Assembly (NCBI GenBank): GCA_903834135.1
Contig: CAILHZ010000016.1
Coordinates: forward strand, 124,001-188,000
From: an uncultured Opitutia bacterium
GTDB lineage: Bacteria; Verrucomicrobiota; Verrucomicrobiia; Opitutales; Opitutaceae
Direction: 5' to 3'
Length of the DNA: 64,000 nt
The position numbers and the translations under genes were made by a program. Positions 54,760 to 63,825 of this stretch are shown one piece after another. A model generated the notes under the pieces. That model saw only the letters and a program-made list of their open reading frames with translations. It had not been told where the DNA came from and did not search any database. The first letter of the stretch is position 1. The number at the start of each line of letters is the position of its first letter.

Positions 54760-54767
54760 TACCACTC

Positions 54768-55109
54768 ATGACGCCCGATGACCTCCAGAGCCTAATAGAT
54801 GACGCCTCTTTCGACCATGCAATGGGAGAGACTGCTGCTGCGTTGGAAAAATTAGGTAGAGCAACTAAGGCATACCCAGACTCATTTGAGGCCTGGCATG
54901 CACTCGCAGAAATTAATTTTGCTAATCGCAACTTAGATGAGGCTCTTAAAGCTGCAGAAAGTGCGCATAAGGTACGTACTGATGATCTTTTTATAAACAC
55001 TACATTATCGCGCATTTGGATGGAAAAAGGCGATAAAGCCAAAGCTGAGCACTTTGGTGCTCAAGCAAAAATACAAAGCTGGAAAGAACAGCTTAAAGAA
55101 AAACCTTAA
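54768..55109 (+). CDS. Small TPR-repeat protein (113 aa)
   Basis: About two and a half tetratricopeptide units: AMGETAAALEKLGRATKAYPDSFEAWHALAEINFANRNLDEALKAAESAHKV shows the A-x-G/W-L-G-Y-A spacing, followed by TTLSRIWMEKGDKAKAEHFGAQ. No signal peptide, so a cytoplasmic scaffold is likely. It follows queA by 8 bases; its stop overlaps the convergent Gfo/Idh/MocA gene by 4 bases. Partner unknown. Confidence 0.85.
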   Translation: MTPDDLQSLIDDASFDHAMGETAAALEKLGRATKAYPDSFEAWHALAEINFANRNLDEALKAAESAHKVRTDDLFINTTLSRIWMEKGDKAKAEHFGAQAKIQSWKEQLKEKP

Positions 55110-56182
55110 AGCGTAATACGTTTAGCTGCAGCTTGAGCTTTGAGGCATAATTCAGCGGCCTTAAAAGCATGTACTTGAGTCATCGCGTTCTCGGTACGAT
55201 TTAAGCAGTCCAGAATGAGTTGGCCAAAAAAACGAAATCCTACCAAACCAGCTACTGGTAAATGGTGCTCACCTGCGTCATCGACTAAGTATAGATGATC
55301 TCCTGTTTTATCTCTTCCAACATCTACATATTTACGTAGCTCAATATATCCCTTAGTTCCTAGAATTACTAAGCGACCATCTCCCCATGTTCCAAGGCCA
55401 GATGGCGTAAACCAATCAACGCGGATGTAATTACTACTTCCATTATTTCCCAGAAGAGAGGCTTCTCCGAAATCTTCAAATTCAGGGTGATCAGGATTTC
55501 CGTAGTTGCCTACTGCAGCAAAATTAACTGAAGCATCGGTAGCTCCAGAGTAGGTAAGAAATTGTTCAAATTGATGGCTACCAATATCGCATAAAATACC
55601 GCCATACTTTGCTTTATTAAAAAACCAATCTGGACGGCCTTGACCAAGACGGTGAGGCCCAAGTCCTAAGACTTGTATTACACGCCCTATAGCGCCACCT
55701 TGCACTAAATCCGTGGCATACATTGCAGACTCCACATGTAAACGCTCACTGAAATACACCATGTATTTCTTCTTTGTTTCTTTAGTAACTACCTTCGCCT
55801 TCTCCAATGCCTCAAAGGTGGTAAAGGGTGTCTTATCGGTAAAGTAGTCCTTTCCTGCACGCATAACTCTACAGCCAATCTCGCCACGTTCACAAGGGAT
55901 TGCTGCAGCAGCAACAAGATTAACTGCGGGATCATCTAGGACTTCATCAAAAGATCGTGCTACTTTAACGTCTGGAAACTTCTCTTTGAATGCCTCTACT
56001 TTTTTAGGATCTGAATCATATACCCACTTTAACTGAGCGCCTGCCTCAGTAAGGCCATTACACTGACCGTAAATATGGCCATGATTAAGATGAGTAGCCG
56101 CAAATACGAATTCGCCTGGTTTTACCACAGGAGTAGGTTTGCCCTGTGGGGCATAGTTCATTCCATCTGAATTCTGGCTCAT
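55106..56182 (-). CDS. Gfo/Idh/MocA-family oxidoreductase (358 aa)
   Basis: Cytoplasmic NAD(P)-dependent dehydrogenase-like protein; no Tat signal, unlike the paralogue at 37706. FVFAATHLNHGHIYGQCNGL opens the Rossmann part with the glycine motif degraded to HLNHGHIYGQ. AAAAIPCERGEIGCRVMRAGKDYFTDKTPF contains DKT in place of the EKP lysine motif. GGILCDIGSHQFEQFLTY and AELCLKAQAAA finish the fold. Such THLNHGHIYG variants are common in Planctomycetes/Verrucomicrobia-type proteins. It is coupled to def (4-base overlap). Substrate unknown. Confidence 0.85.
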   Translation of the reverse strand: MSQNSDGMNYAPQGKPTPVVKPGEFVFAATHLNHGHIYGQCNGLTEAGAQLKWVYDSDPKKVEAFKEKFPDVKVARSFDEVLDDPAVNLVAAAAIPCERGEIGCRVMRAGKDYFTDKTPFTTFEALEKAKVVTKETKKKYMVYFSERLHVESAMYATDLVQGGAIGRVIQVLGLGPHRLGQGRPDWFFNKAKYGGILCDIGSHQFEQFLTYSGATDASVNFAAVGNYGNPDHPEFEDFGEASLLGNNGSSNYIRVDWFTPSGLGTWGDGRLVILGTKGYIELRKYVDVGRDKTGDHLYLVDDAGEHHLPVAGLVGFRFFGQLILDCLNRTENAMTQVHAFKAAELCLKAQAAAKRITL

Positions 56183-56751
56183 GGTGTTTTCTTTTGCGAG
56201 TCACGCGTTTGTTTCACTAAGGCTTTAATCTCTGGATCGATTAATTCCCGCGCCTTCCTTGGCATCCTATCAATAAAAAGTATTCCCTGAAGATGATCAT
56301 ACTCGTGCTGAAAGCACCGTGCAAGTAAGCCGTCGCACTTAATTATGTGCTTATTTCCACGTTCATCTTGAAAGTGCACTATGATCTTATCATGCCTAAT
56401 TACTTCTCCTCGAATACCAGGGAACGACAAACAGCCTTCTTCAAATGGTGTTTGTACCGCCCCTTCATCCACTAAAATTTTAGGATTAACAACAATCAGG
56501 GGCATAAACAATTCCTTAGGAGGACGAGCGCCATTATATTCCCAATTACATTCGGCATCGCTAGCTCTTAAATCAACAACGCAAAGTTGAATTGCACGAC
56601 CCACTTGTTGTGCGGCTAAACCTATGCCCTCAGCTTCATGCATTGTTGCAATCATTGCCTCTGCTAGTCTGGCAAGTTCTACGTCAAAACGGGTTACGGT
56701 TTCACCCTTTCGGCGTAAAATCGATTCGTCAAAGTAAGAAATGGGAAGCAT
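56179..56751 (-). CDS. def: Peptide deformylase
   Basis: Removes formyl from N-terminal Met of new proteins. All three motifs are present: EGIGLAAQQVGR (GxGLAAxQ), FEEGCLSFPGIRG (EGCLS) and FQHEYDHLQGILFIDRM (HExxH). 190 aa from ATG 56751 is normal; the frame extends 24 codons upstream without family-like sequence. Overlaps the Gfo/Idh/MocA gene by 4 bases downstream. Confidence 0.96.
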   Translation of the reverse strand: MLPISYFDESILRRKGETVTRFDVELARLAEAMIATMHEAEGIGLAAQQVGRAIQLCVVDLRASDAECNWEYNGARPPKELFMPLIVVNPKILVDEGAVQTPFEEGCLSFPGIRGEVIRHDKIIVHFQDERGNKHIIKCDGLLARCFQHEYDHLQGILFIDRMPRKARELIDPEIKALVKQTRDSQKKTP

Positions 56752-56841
56752 GGGCTTAAAACAGTCATAAAGGTAGGTGCCGTTCACGATACCTCGCAAC
56801 TCAATACGACAGTCTAAAAGCAATTTTTATTGCCCATAATC

Positions 56842-57726
56842 CTACCCTTTTTGGCAATGCCAATACACTGTAAATACCAATGGAGTTAACAGAGCAAAAT
56901 CCGCCAAAACCCGTGCCCATGGCCTACCATATTTAGGCTCATAGTGATCGATCACTATTAGAAACAGGCTACTTATCAAAGTGCATACACCAAGAATTTG
57001 CATGCCTGGGTCTGAAATTAAGCAAAAGACCCCAATAAAAATAGTATAACACCACGCAAACCAACGCCCAAATCTCATAGTAAAAGCATATTCCCTAGCA
57101 AGCGAGGCTTGCCCTTGATGTGTATCTATAGCCTTCTCCCAGATAGAAATAAATGTACAATTTACAAAACATAATAGGCCAAAAATAATTAAACTTTTGT
57201 TTAGAAATTCACGGTTATATCCTGGAGTGAATATAATAAAAAAACCAACTCCCGCGCTTAAGATAAGTGCTACACAAATTTCCTTTGGAATTCGCCACCT
57301 TACGTGCCTATGCAGTAACTGATGTGAAAAAAGATACAGTGCCACTGCAGTAAACAAATAAAGCCCGTGCGTAATTTCACTGCGCGTTAGATTATGGAGT
57401 GCAAGATATAGATCGCATCCGAACAGTATCAGCCAAATCAGTGCAATAAATTTCTGGTTAGTATGATAAAACATCAACCTTTTGGTATGTATCTGCTGTG
57501 TCTTTAGCCGATAAGCCTCGATCCATCGATCTATCACATATGCCAGCCATATCGATAAGCCCAGAATGATCTGCCTTGGCAGATCCAATACTACACCACA
57601 CACATGGCTAATCATTACCTGCCAAACTAAGGCTACTGAAGGCGCATCTAACGAAAGCACGGTTGGCCATTGCCACCAATACGGCTTTAAAGAGGCACTA
57701 TTTACTGTTTTAACCTCTATAGGCAT
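56842..57726 (-). CDS. Unassigned polytopic membrane protein (294 aa)
   Basis: I do not recognise a function. About eight hydrophobic segments are visible, e.g. IILGLSIWLAYVIDRWIEAY, FIALIWLILFGCDLYLAL, GLYLFTAVALYLFSHQLLH, VALILSAGVGFFIIF, LIIFGLLCFVNCTFISIW and ILGVCTLISSLFLIVI. The YVIDRWIEA motif near the first helices recalls the acidic motif of UbiA prenyltransferases, with PKEICVALILSAGV later in place of the second motif. It is a UbiA-like guess at best. It lies 18 bases upstream of the def open frame's extended start, and is divergent from the pseudo-sulfatase with 77 bases between. Confidence 0.6.
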   Translation of the reverse strand: MPIEVKTVNSASLKPYWWQWPTVLSLDAPSVALVWQVMISHVCGVVLDLPRQIILGLSIWLAYVIDRWIEAYRLKTQQIHTKRLMFYHTNQKFIALIWLILFGCDLYLALHNLTRSEITHGLYLFTAVALYLFSHQLLHRHVRWRIPKEICVALILSAGVGFFIIFTPGYNREFLNKSLIIFGLLCFVNCTFISIWEKAIDTHQGQASLAREYAFTMRFGRWFAWCYTIFIGVFCLISDPGMQILGVCTLISSLFLIVIDHYEPKYGRPWARVLADFALLTPLVFTVYWHCQKG

Positions 57727-57803
57727 AGCTTTAAGGATACTTTAGGACTTAAAATATACGTTGGCGCTCGACGAACATCATTCAAGCACGTTAACCATTA
57801 GAG

Positions 57804-59006
57804 ATGGGCATTTTATGGATTGTAACGACGCAGTGGCGTGCACAAGCGTGCGGCTATGCTGGCGATCAACAAGCTAGGACCCCCAACCTGGACAAACTCG
57901 CATCGGAAAGTATCAATTTCACACAAGCAGTAACTCCTCATCCTTTCGGTCCCTTTGCACGTGCGGCTATGCTGACTGGCGTTCATTCTCCGGATAACGG
58001 AATTAGAGATTACTATGATTCACTGCCCGAAGCCAAACGTACGATAGCTCATGATTTAAACGATCACGCGTATTCAACAGCTTTCTTTGGCAAATGGCAT
58101 CTTGCAAAGAGAAGTGTAAACGCAGATCTCGTAGGCGATGAACATGCCAAGATAGTTATTCCTATATCAAACCGTGGAGGCTTCACTTTTTTCGAAGGAT
58201 TCGAAAGCGGATTTTTACTAAACGATCCTTGGCTTCATGGTACTCGTCTTGAAAAACCAGTTCAAATAAAAGGCTATCAATCGGATATTCTCTGCAAACG
58301 TGCTGCAGATTGGATTAAGACGGAAAAAAATTCTTGGTTCTGTGTTGTCAGTTTAGAAGCCCCACATCCACCGTACGCCAGCAGTGCAGCAGGCATAGTA
58401 CCTAAAGATCCAATTTCAATTAATCTTAGGGCGAATGTACCTCAAGATTCATCTATTGAAGTAAAAGCACGCCAAGAATTGTCTGGATATTACGCACATA
58501 TCGAAGCAACCGACAGATCCCTAGGTCAACTGCTAGCAGATGTCCCTAAAGATACGGTCGTTGTCTTTACATCAGTTCACGGAGATATGCATGGTTCACA
58601 CGGGTTATTCAGAAAAGGATGGCCTCATGAAGAAAGTATACGCGTACCCCTTTTAGTAAGATTACCTCAAAGTACAGGAAAACATACTCCTATACAAACC
58701 TCTCAACTCGTATCTCTAATAGATCTGCCTCACTGGACCAGAGCATGGGCAGGAATTAAAGCAATACCTCGAGAAATAGAAGAGATGCAAAAAATAAGTA
58801 TGCCATCGCAAGTTAAATTTCCACTGCAATGCGATCGTAAATGGACTGGAATAAGAAATACTAAACGAAAACTAATTTTAAATCCAGATGGGGATGTGTG
58901 GTTATTTTATAATTTAGAGATAGATCCATTCGAGATGACTGATTTATCTAAAGATCCTGCATATATGCACGAAATCGAATACTTCAAAAAGCAGCTTGCT
59001 CACTAA
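57804..59006 (+). CDS. Sulfatase-fold protein lacking catalytic residues (pseudo-sulfatase, 400 aa)
   Basis: The alkaline-phosphatase/sulfatase fold is clear: ILWIVTTQWRAQACGYAG, ARTPNLDKLASESINFTQA, ARAAMLTGVHSP, AFFGKWHLAKR and TSVHGDMHGSHGLFRKGWPHEESIRVPLLVR. Yet the metal Asp of the usual TDQQR motif is Thr9. The formylglycine position of CxPxR aligns with Gly49 (GPFARAAMLTG), and the Asp of TSDHGD is Val258. GKWH (Lys97, His99) and His259 remain. There is no signal peptide, so it is probably cytoplasmic. The frame is intact over 400 codons, so it is not a decaying gene. It cannot be an ordinary sulfatase; a binding or regulatory role, or a different chemistry, is inferred. Its stop overlaps the AsmA-like gene on the other strand by 4 bases. 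Confidence 0.85.
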   Translation: MGILWIVTTQWRAQACGYAGDQQARTPNLDKLASESINFTQAVTPHPFGPFARAAMLTGVHSPDNGIRDYYDSLPEAKRTIAHDLNDHAYSTAFFGKWHLAKRSVNADLVGDEHAKIVIPISNRGGFTFFEGFESGFLLNDPWLHGTRLEKPVQIKGYQSDILCKRAADWIKTEKNSWFCVVSLEAPHPPYASSAAGIVPKDPISINLRANVPQDSSIEVKARQELSGYYAHIEATDRSLGQLLADVPKDTVVVFTSVHGDMHGSHGLFRKGWPHEESIRVPLLVRLPQSTGKHTPIQTSQLVSLIDLPHWTRAWAGIKAIPREIEEMQKISMPSQVKFPLQCDRKWTGIRNTKRKLILNPDGDVWLFYNLEIDPFEMTDLSKDPAYMHEIEYFKKQLAH

Positions 59007-61816
59007 AACGTCTTAGTCGGTTGCGGTGGCTCTGGCGGTGTTTGTTTTTCTGCTAGATCTCTTAAAATTGTTACAGGGCTATTAGCAAATGACCATGAAG
59101 GCTTATCGACTGTTCCCTTAAGCTGTACTTCAAACACTTGTGAAACAGGACTTAGTACAACATCCATAACCTGCTGAGGTAAATTTTTACTTTGCTGGAA
59201 AGGATTAATACGAGCCTTAAAGTCGAGTTGTTTAGTGCCAAAGGTAAAACTACCTGCTGCAGTAATTGCAGAATTAGCTCCAACTACACTTACCTCAGAA
59301 AAATTTAATTTGCTGCCATCTATTTTGTATTGGGCGTGTGCCGATGTAAAACGAAGCGATGTAAATCGAAATAGCTCGGATAAGAGCCCTAACATCTTAA
59401 CTTGGCCAAGTTCGGATCCGTGAAAATGTGCATCGCCAGTACCATGAAAACTATAAGGCATGCCTAGTACACCTTTTGCCTGTGATGAGGCAGAGAATAG
59501 TACTGCACTCTTATCTTTAAGAAATGTCTCGAGTCCTTGCGGTTCACGATGCTTGCGGTCTGCAGAAAACGAAGAAATAACAAAAATAGCTTTATCAAGA
59601 CGGGCGTCTGTAAGCGTACCTTCGTAATTTAAATCCTGTTTTTTGGGATCCCCTGATAGTCTAACTTTTCCAGTCAAAGCGCCACCAGCAAACGATGAAA
59701 CTATATCAGGTAAAATAATATCATTATCTTTAACATATACAGTCGCCTTTACTCCATCCAAGGGAAACCCATTGAGTCTAAATTCAGAATCACTATTGAA
59801 CTTTATAGTAATATTTTTGTGTTCTCCGATACCTGAATTAATTCCACTTACTCTTCCTGAAGCTTCTACTAAGGGAGGTTTCATAAATTTAAATATCGCT
59901 AAGCCCGACTTTGCCGCTTGACCCCCTAAAGATCCAATGTCCTCGAGTGACAAATTAGACTGAACTTGAAATTCAATAATCTGGGAAGATATGCCTTTAT
60001 AGATATCTAAACTCCTCGTAAAACGACCCTGTGCCTGATAGCCCAATTTCTTTAAATCGAAATTTAAAGTATCAACATATTGTGGCCTTGAAAATATAGT
60101 TGTACTTAAATTATCGAAAGGAACTCCTTTAATAACAGGATTCGTGCTCTGGACAGAGACAAAGGATTTTGCGTGTAGAGTATCTAGCATGGATCCCGAG
60201 AAATCTAAATCTGCTTCGGGAAGCATATCTGTAAATGCAAAGGGTGAAAAAAGATCTCTCCACCACGCCTGCGGTACCCAGCTACTGATTTCTAAAGGCC
60301 TTAATTTGCCTTTGATTAAATACCTAAAGGTATGATCAGAGAAGTGTTCCTCGATAGTTCCTCGAGCAAAGTTGTTTCCGATGCGCGCATAAGCGTCTTC
60401 TGATTTTAGCACATTCCCTGCAAAATTAAAATTACCACGCAGTTCATTAATATTTACATCCAATATTGAGAAATCACCTCCATCTAAATACGCAGTTGCA
60501 TCTTTAAGTACCCAACCCGGATTAACACTAAGATGACCAGATAATTGAAGTAGTGTATTAAAATGAATATATTTTCCTAAATCCTTCTTTAATTGTGCTG
60601 ATACTAAATCAAGCGCAGCCGGAGGCAATTTACATACAAATGAGCCTACAGCCATATGTGTATTTAAATCGACAACCCCATCAAAAGAATCTGGTTCATT
60701 TAGAACCCATGCCTTAGCAGAGACATTTACAGTTCCTGCATGATCAAAAAGTCCTAGTGCAGTTAGCACATCGCCACCTTTTGTACTGAGTTTAAGTATA
60801 GGCGCTTGTAGTGCTATACCCTTAACCATTAAACGCGATGCACTGACATTAACACCATCCATCTCTAATGGCGATTTACTCTCACTGCCTAAACTTTTAG
60901 GACGAATGCCCTTAATAATAATACGCGCTCCCCTAGCTGATATATTAGCTGAAGGTATATTCATACGATCCGCATTAATAACTAGCTCTTCTATATCCAT
61001 ACTTGATCCATTTATAGGAATGCGCGCCGAAGCATTTATCTGGCTTAATTGCATCGCAATCGGATCTGTCAGTCTTAAACCGGAAGCTCCCAACATGCAT
61101 TCAGCCACTTCTCCGTCTGCACTTGGAATAAGTGTTATGCGCAAATAAGGATTTTCTATAATACCTAAGGCACTTAGAGCGATTGCGCAGCGTTTACTAA
61201 TACTTGGATAATTACGAGCAAGAAGGTCTGCTACAGGAAGAGCTTCTTTTTGGGCCTTGAATTGATCGCCAAAAGGCACTTCTCCAGAAACAGATAAAAG
61301 AAGATTACCTAAATGGCCTCTAAGATATTCAATTTTAAGTGACTTGGCCTTTGGAATAAAATCCGCATCAAGATCCTTTACAATTTCATCCGCTCTACCC
61401 GAAGGGGATAACATTGCAGGCACGCGTAAGGTTACGCCAGAGACTCTTAGCTCTAGAGGCTCCACCCTTTGTAAGGCAAGTGCTGTAGGATCTATGCGCG
61501 CATAAAGTGACTGAATTGTAGCAATTGGTTCGTCGAAACCGTCAAGCGTAACTCTGGCATTTTCGATCAAGATACTCCCAGAAGGATCAAAAATTGTATT
61601 CCCAAAGGTGATATGCACTCCAGATACAGCGAGTTTATCAAGAATTGCTTTTTGAACAAACGTAGGAACTTGCAGTTGATTTGTTGAAGCAACGTAAATT
61701 TGAAGTCCAAGTAAAACAACAAGCAGAAGCCACACGGTCCAAACCGTGAAAGTAATTATCCCAGAAAGTGCCGAACGCACCGCCTTAAGACAGAACTTAA
61801 CCTTGGGTCCTAACAT
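59003..61816 (-). CDS. AsmA-like envelope protein (937 aa)
   Basis: One N-terminal membrane segment (TVWTVWLLLVVLLGLQIYVA, about 24-43) is followed by a very long periplasmic beta-rich region. Features include ITFGNTIFDPSGSILIENARVTLDG and AVSTAxFS-like repeats, ending in the AsmA_2-like part KMLGLLSELFRFTSLRFTSAHAQYKIDGSKLNFSEVSVVG...ITAAGSFTFGTKQLDF and GTVDKPSWSF. Such proteins (AsmA, TamB, YhdP) bridge the periplasm and move or regulate phospholipid. Its ATG shares a base with the DUF4340 stop (TAATG), so translation is coupled. Confidence 0.85.
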   Translation of the reverse strand: MLGPKVKFCLKAVRSALSGIITFTVWTVWLLLVVLLGLQIYVASTNQLQVPTFVQKAILDKLAVSGVHITFGNTIFDPSGSILIENARVTLDGFDEPIATIQSLYARIDPTALALQRVEPLELRVSGVTLRVPAMLSPSGRADEIVKDLDADFIPKAKSLKIEYLRGHLGNLLLSVSGEVPFGDQFKAQKEALPVADLLARNYPSISKRCAIALSALGIIENPYLRITLIPSADGEVAECMLGASGLRLTDPIAMQLSQINASARIPINGSSMDIEELVINADRMNIPSANISARGARIIIKGIRPKSLGSESKSPLEMDGVNVSASRLMVKGIALQAPILKLSTKGGDVLTALGLFDHAGTVNVSAKAWVLNEPDSFDGVVDLNTHMAVGSFVCKLPPAALDLVSAQLKKDLGKYIHFNTLLQLSGHLSVNPGWVLKDATAYLDGGDFSILDVNINELRGNFNFAGNVLKSEDAYARIGNNFARGTIEEHFSDHTFRYLIKGKLRPLEISSWVPQAWWRDLFSPFAFTDMLPEADLDFSGSMLDTLHAKSFVSVQSTNPVIKGVPFDNLSTTIFSRPQYVDTLNFDLKKLGYQAQGRFTRSLDIYKGISSQIIEFQVQSNLSLEDIGSLGGQAAKSGLAIFKFMKPPLVEASGRVSGINSGIGEHKNITIKFNSDSEFRLNGFPLDGVKATVYVKDNDIILPDIVSSFAGGALTGKVRLSGDPKKQDLNYEGTLTDARLDKAIFVISSFSADRKHREPQGLETFLKDKSAVLFSASSQAKGVLGMPYSFHGTGDAHFHGSELGQVKMLGLLSELFRFTSLRFTSAHAQYKIDGSKLNFSEVSVVGANSAITAAGSFTFGTKQLDFKARINPFQQSKNLPQQVMDVVLSPVSQVFEVQLKGTVDKPSWSFANSPVTILRDLAEKQTPPEPPQPTKTF

Positions 61817-63801
61817 TAGTTTTTAATCCGAGGAACCCCAGGATCAAGAGAACCGTACGTCAAAGTCCAGAGCGCATCTATAAAAGATTGCTCAATCGAG
61901 AACTCGACTCCTAGCTCAGTGGATCCAGCAATTTGCTCTGTACCACCGGTTCTTTCTGCAACCCAAAGCGTATGGGTACTCATTTCGATCTTACCGCTAC
62001 CGCCAGGAAGAGCCACTTGCTCATCGATACGATAACGCCAGGGCTTATCTCCCATTTCTGTTTTAGCGGTTGATGCAAATGTACCTTGGATAAAACGAGA
62101 TGCCTTTAAATTCCTGAGCTGCTTTTGCAAAGAACGTAGCGCTTCTAGTTTAGGGTCTATAGGGCCACTGGTAGGTTGATTATCTCGATTTGATATCCAC
62201 TTAGCCACGCTATGGTTGTCATTTAAGTCAACGACCTCAACGGAAACAATCTGAGCAGCATTTGGGAGGCTTGAGAGCAGCCGACTTCTCCAGCTATTCA
62301 CATTTACATCAGCGTCCCTGATAATATCAGGGTCTATCGCATACACAGATAAAGCGTTTGCCAAGTGCGCATACACAAAGGGATCGTTTCGATCAGTTGA
62401 CCGTCCCACTTCAAGAACGATCTGTGAGTTTACCGCCTGACCTTTATTTGCACCAGTAGCACTGAGCTGTTGATTGATGACAATTGTTCTCTCAGGTCGA
62501 TTAAAACCCCAATTATCTAGATCGCTTGCCTGCGGTGCATCGCTTTTAAATTGGCGTGCCGAGAGTACAGTAAGATTATCAAGAAAATGCTGCACCACTT
62601 TAGTATCTGCAGGCATGGTGACAGGTCCTTGCGTCGCGTCTCCACTCGCCACTATTTGCCAACGATTCTCTCCAGCAGAAGCGGAGGCATTCGTATCTGC
62701 TTCTAGGCGCTGGAGAGTCAGTAAAGGCTGATTAGGAGCTTTAAGCGTTACGACTGAAACAAGGGATGCATCAAAATCAAGGACATGGCGATCGCGTAAA
62801 GTCTGCTGAGCATTACGAAGCGTTGTCATCAACACATCTGGTACATCTAAGGTAAACCACCCAGATCGACCTGATGCTTTATTTGAATCTTCAATTTGAG
62901 CATAATATTCGTGCGCGTTTGCTGCCACTTTACCCTTCACTACCCCGGTTACTTCAGTACCAATAAATAGAGTTTCGTAGCGATTATTTCCCTCAATTGT
63001 AAGTCTAAGACGAGCATCTCCTTGCACCAGAGCATTAGCTGGAACAAAAGATTTAACGCGTAGTCCATCGAGTCCATTAATAGCAAGTTCCACTGAATCT
63101 TTATCGGCACGAGCTGGAATAGGTGTTTCAAACGACCAACGAGAACCGTCATTTTGCAAAACGACATGAACCCCCGCAGGAGGAGCATCCTGTATATTTA
63201 ATGCACGTGCTTCATAGACAGGTATAGTAAGTACAGTATCTGCCCTGAGTTGCTCAATTGGCATAGCTAGACTTTCTGCAATTTCACGTCCGACGACATG
63301 GATACGTTTACCATCAGGTGAAAGCACATACAGTCTCTGCCCTACTTTAGTCATCTCTCCGATACCGATGGTTGTAGCGGTTGAACCCGTTCCATTAGTA
63401 TCCACGCCACCGGAATTAAACGTAACTGTAATTTTAGGAGGAGCTAATCCATAATCAGCAAGTGACTGTCCATTTTTAACGACAGCAGCTACGTCAAAAC
63501 TTGTGAAGTGCTCCATGAACTCTAAGTCACTTAAAATGCGAGCAACAGCATTTGTGTTAGCGCGCCATTCAACAGGCTTTGTTAAAAACCATTCACCACC
63601 TTTACGCTGAACCGCAAACGAAGAACCAGGTGTATTACTTTTAACTTCTAAAGATCTGATATCTGTAGTCTCTGCTCCAAGCACACGGCGGCGCACTTCA
63701 CGTGCAACGCTATCCGTACGCCATGCGCGTTCGAAATGGAAGATAACGAAGAACAAAGCAACGTTCAGGAAGATAAGAACGAGCGTAACTTTAGTGCGCA
63801 T
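61816..63801 (-). CDS. DUF4340 domain protein (661 aa)
   Basis: One N-terminal membrane segment (VTLVLIFLNVALFFVIFHFE, about 5-24) precedes repeated DUF4340 units. The first contains SLEVKSNTPGSSFAVQRKGGEWFLTKPVEWRANTNAVARILSDLEFM, and similar SVVTLKAPNQPLLTLQ / RWQIVAS segments recur later. IGEMTKVGQRLYVLSPDGKRIHVV is typical. The family usually follows a GldG-like ABC-associated protein, as here. Function is unknown, thought to be an accessory of an ABC-type gliding/secretion-like transporter. Coupled to the AsmA-like gene. Confidence 0.87.
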   Translation of the reverse strand: MRTKVTLVLIFLNVALFFVIFHFERAWRTDSVAREVRRRVLGAETTDIRSLEVKSNTPGSSFAVQRKGGEWFLTKPVEWRANTNAVARILSDLEFMEHFTSFDVAAVVKNGQSLADYGLAPPKITVTFNSGGVDTNGTGSTATTIGIGEMTKVGQRLYVLSPDGKRIHVVGREIAESLAMPIEQLRADTVLTIPVYEARALNIQDAPPAGVHVVLQNDGSRWSFETPIPARADKDSVELAINGLDGLRVKSFVPANALVQGDARLRLTIEGNNRYETLFIGTEVTGVVKGKVAANAHEYYAQIEDSNKASGRSGWFTLDVPDVLMTTLRNAQQTLRDRHVLDFDASLVSVVTLKAPNQPLLTLQRLEADTNASASAGENRWQIVASGDATQGPVTMPADTKVVQHFLDNLTVLSARQFKSDAPQASDLDNWGFNRPERTIVINQQLSATGANKGQAVNSQIVLEVGRSTDRNDPFVYAHLANALSVYAIDPDIIRDADVNVNSWRSRLLSSLPNAAQIVSVEVVDLNDNHSVAKWISNRDNQPTSGPIDPKLEALRSLQKQLRNLKASRFIQGTFASTAKTEMGDKPWRYRIDEQVALPGGSGKIEMSTHTLWVAERTGGTEQIAGSTELGVEFSIEQSFIDALWTLTYGSLDPGVPRIKN

Positions 63802-63825
63802 GACGGTGAGTGGTTTACAATAAGA

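Noticed and set aside
57804..59006. Pseudo-sulfatase as a decayed pseudogene
   Set aside because: No stop or frameshift in 400 codons and the remainder of the fold is conserved, so it is treated as a real gene.
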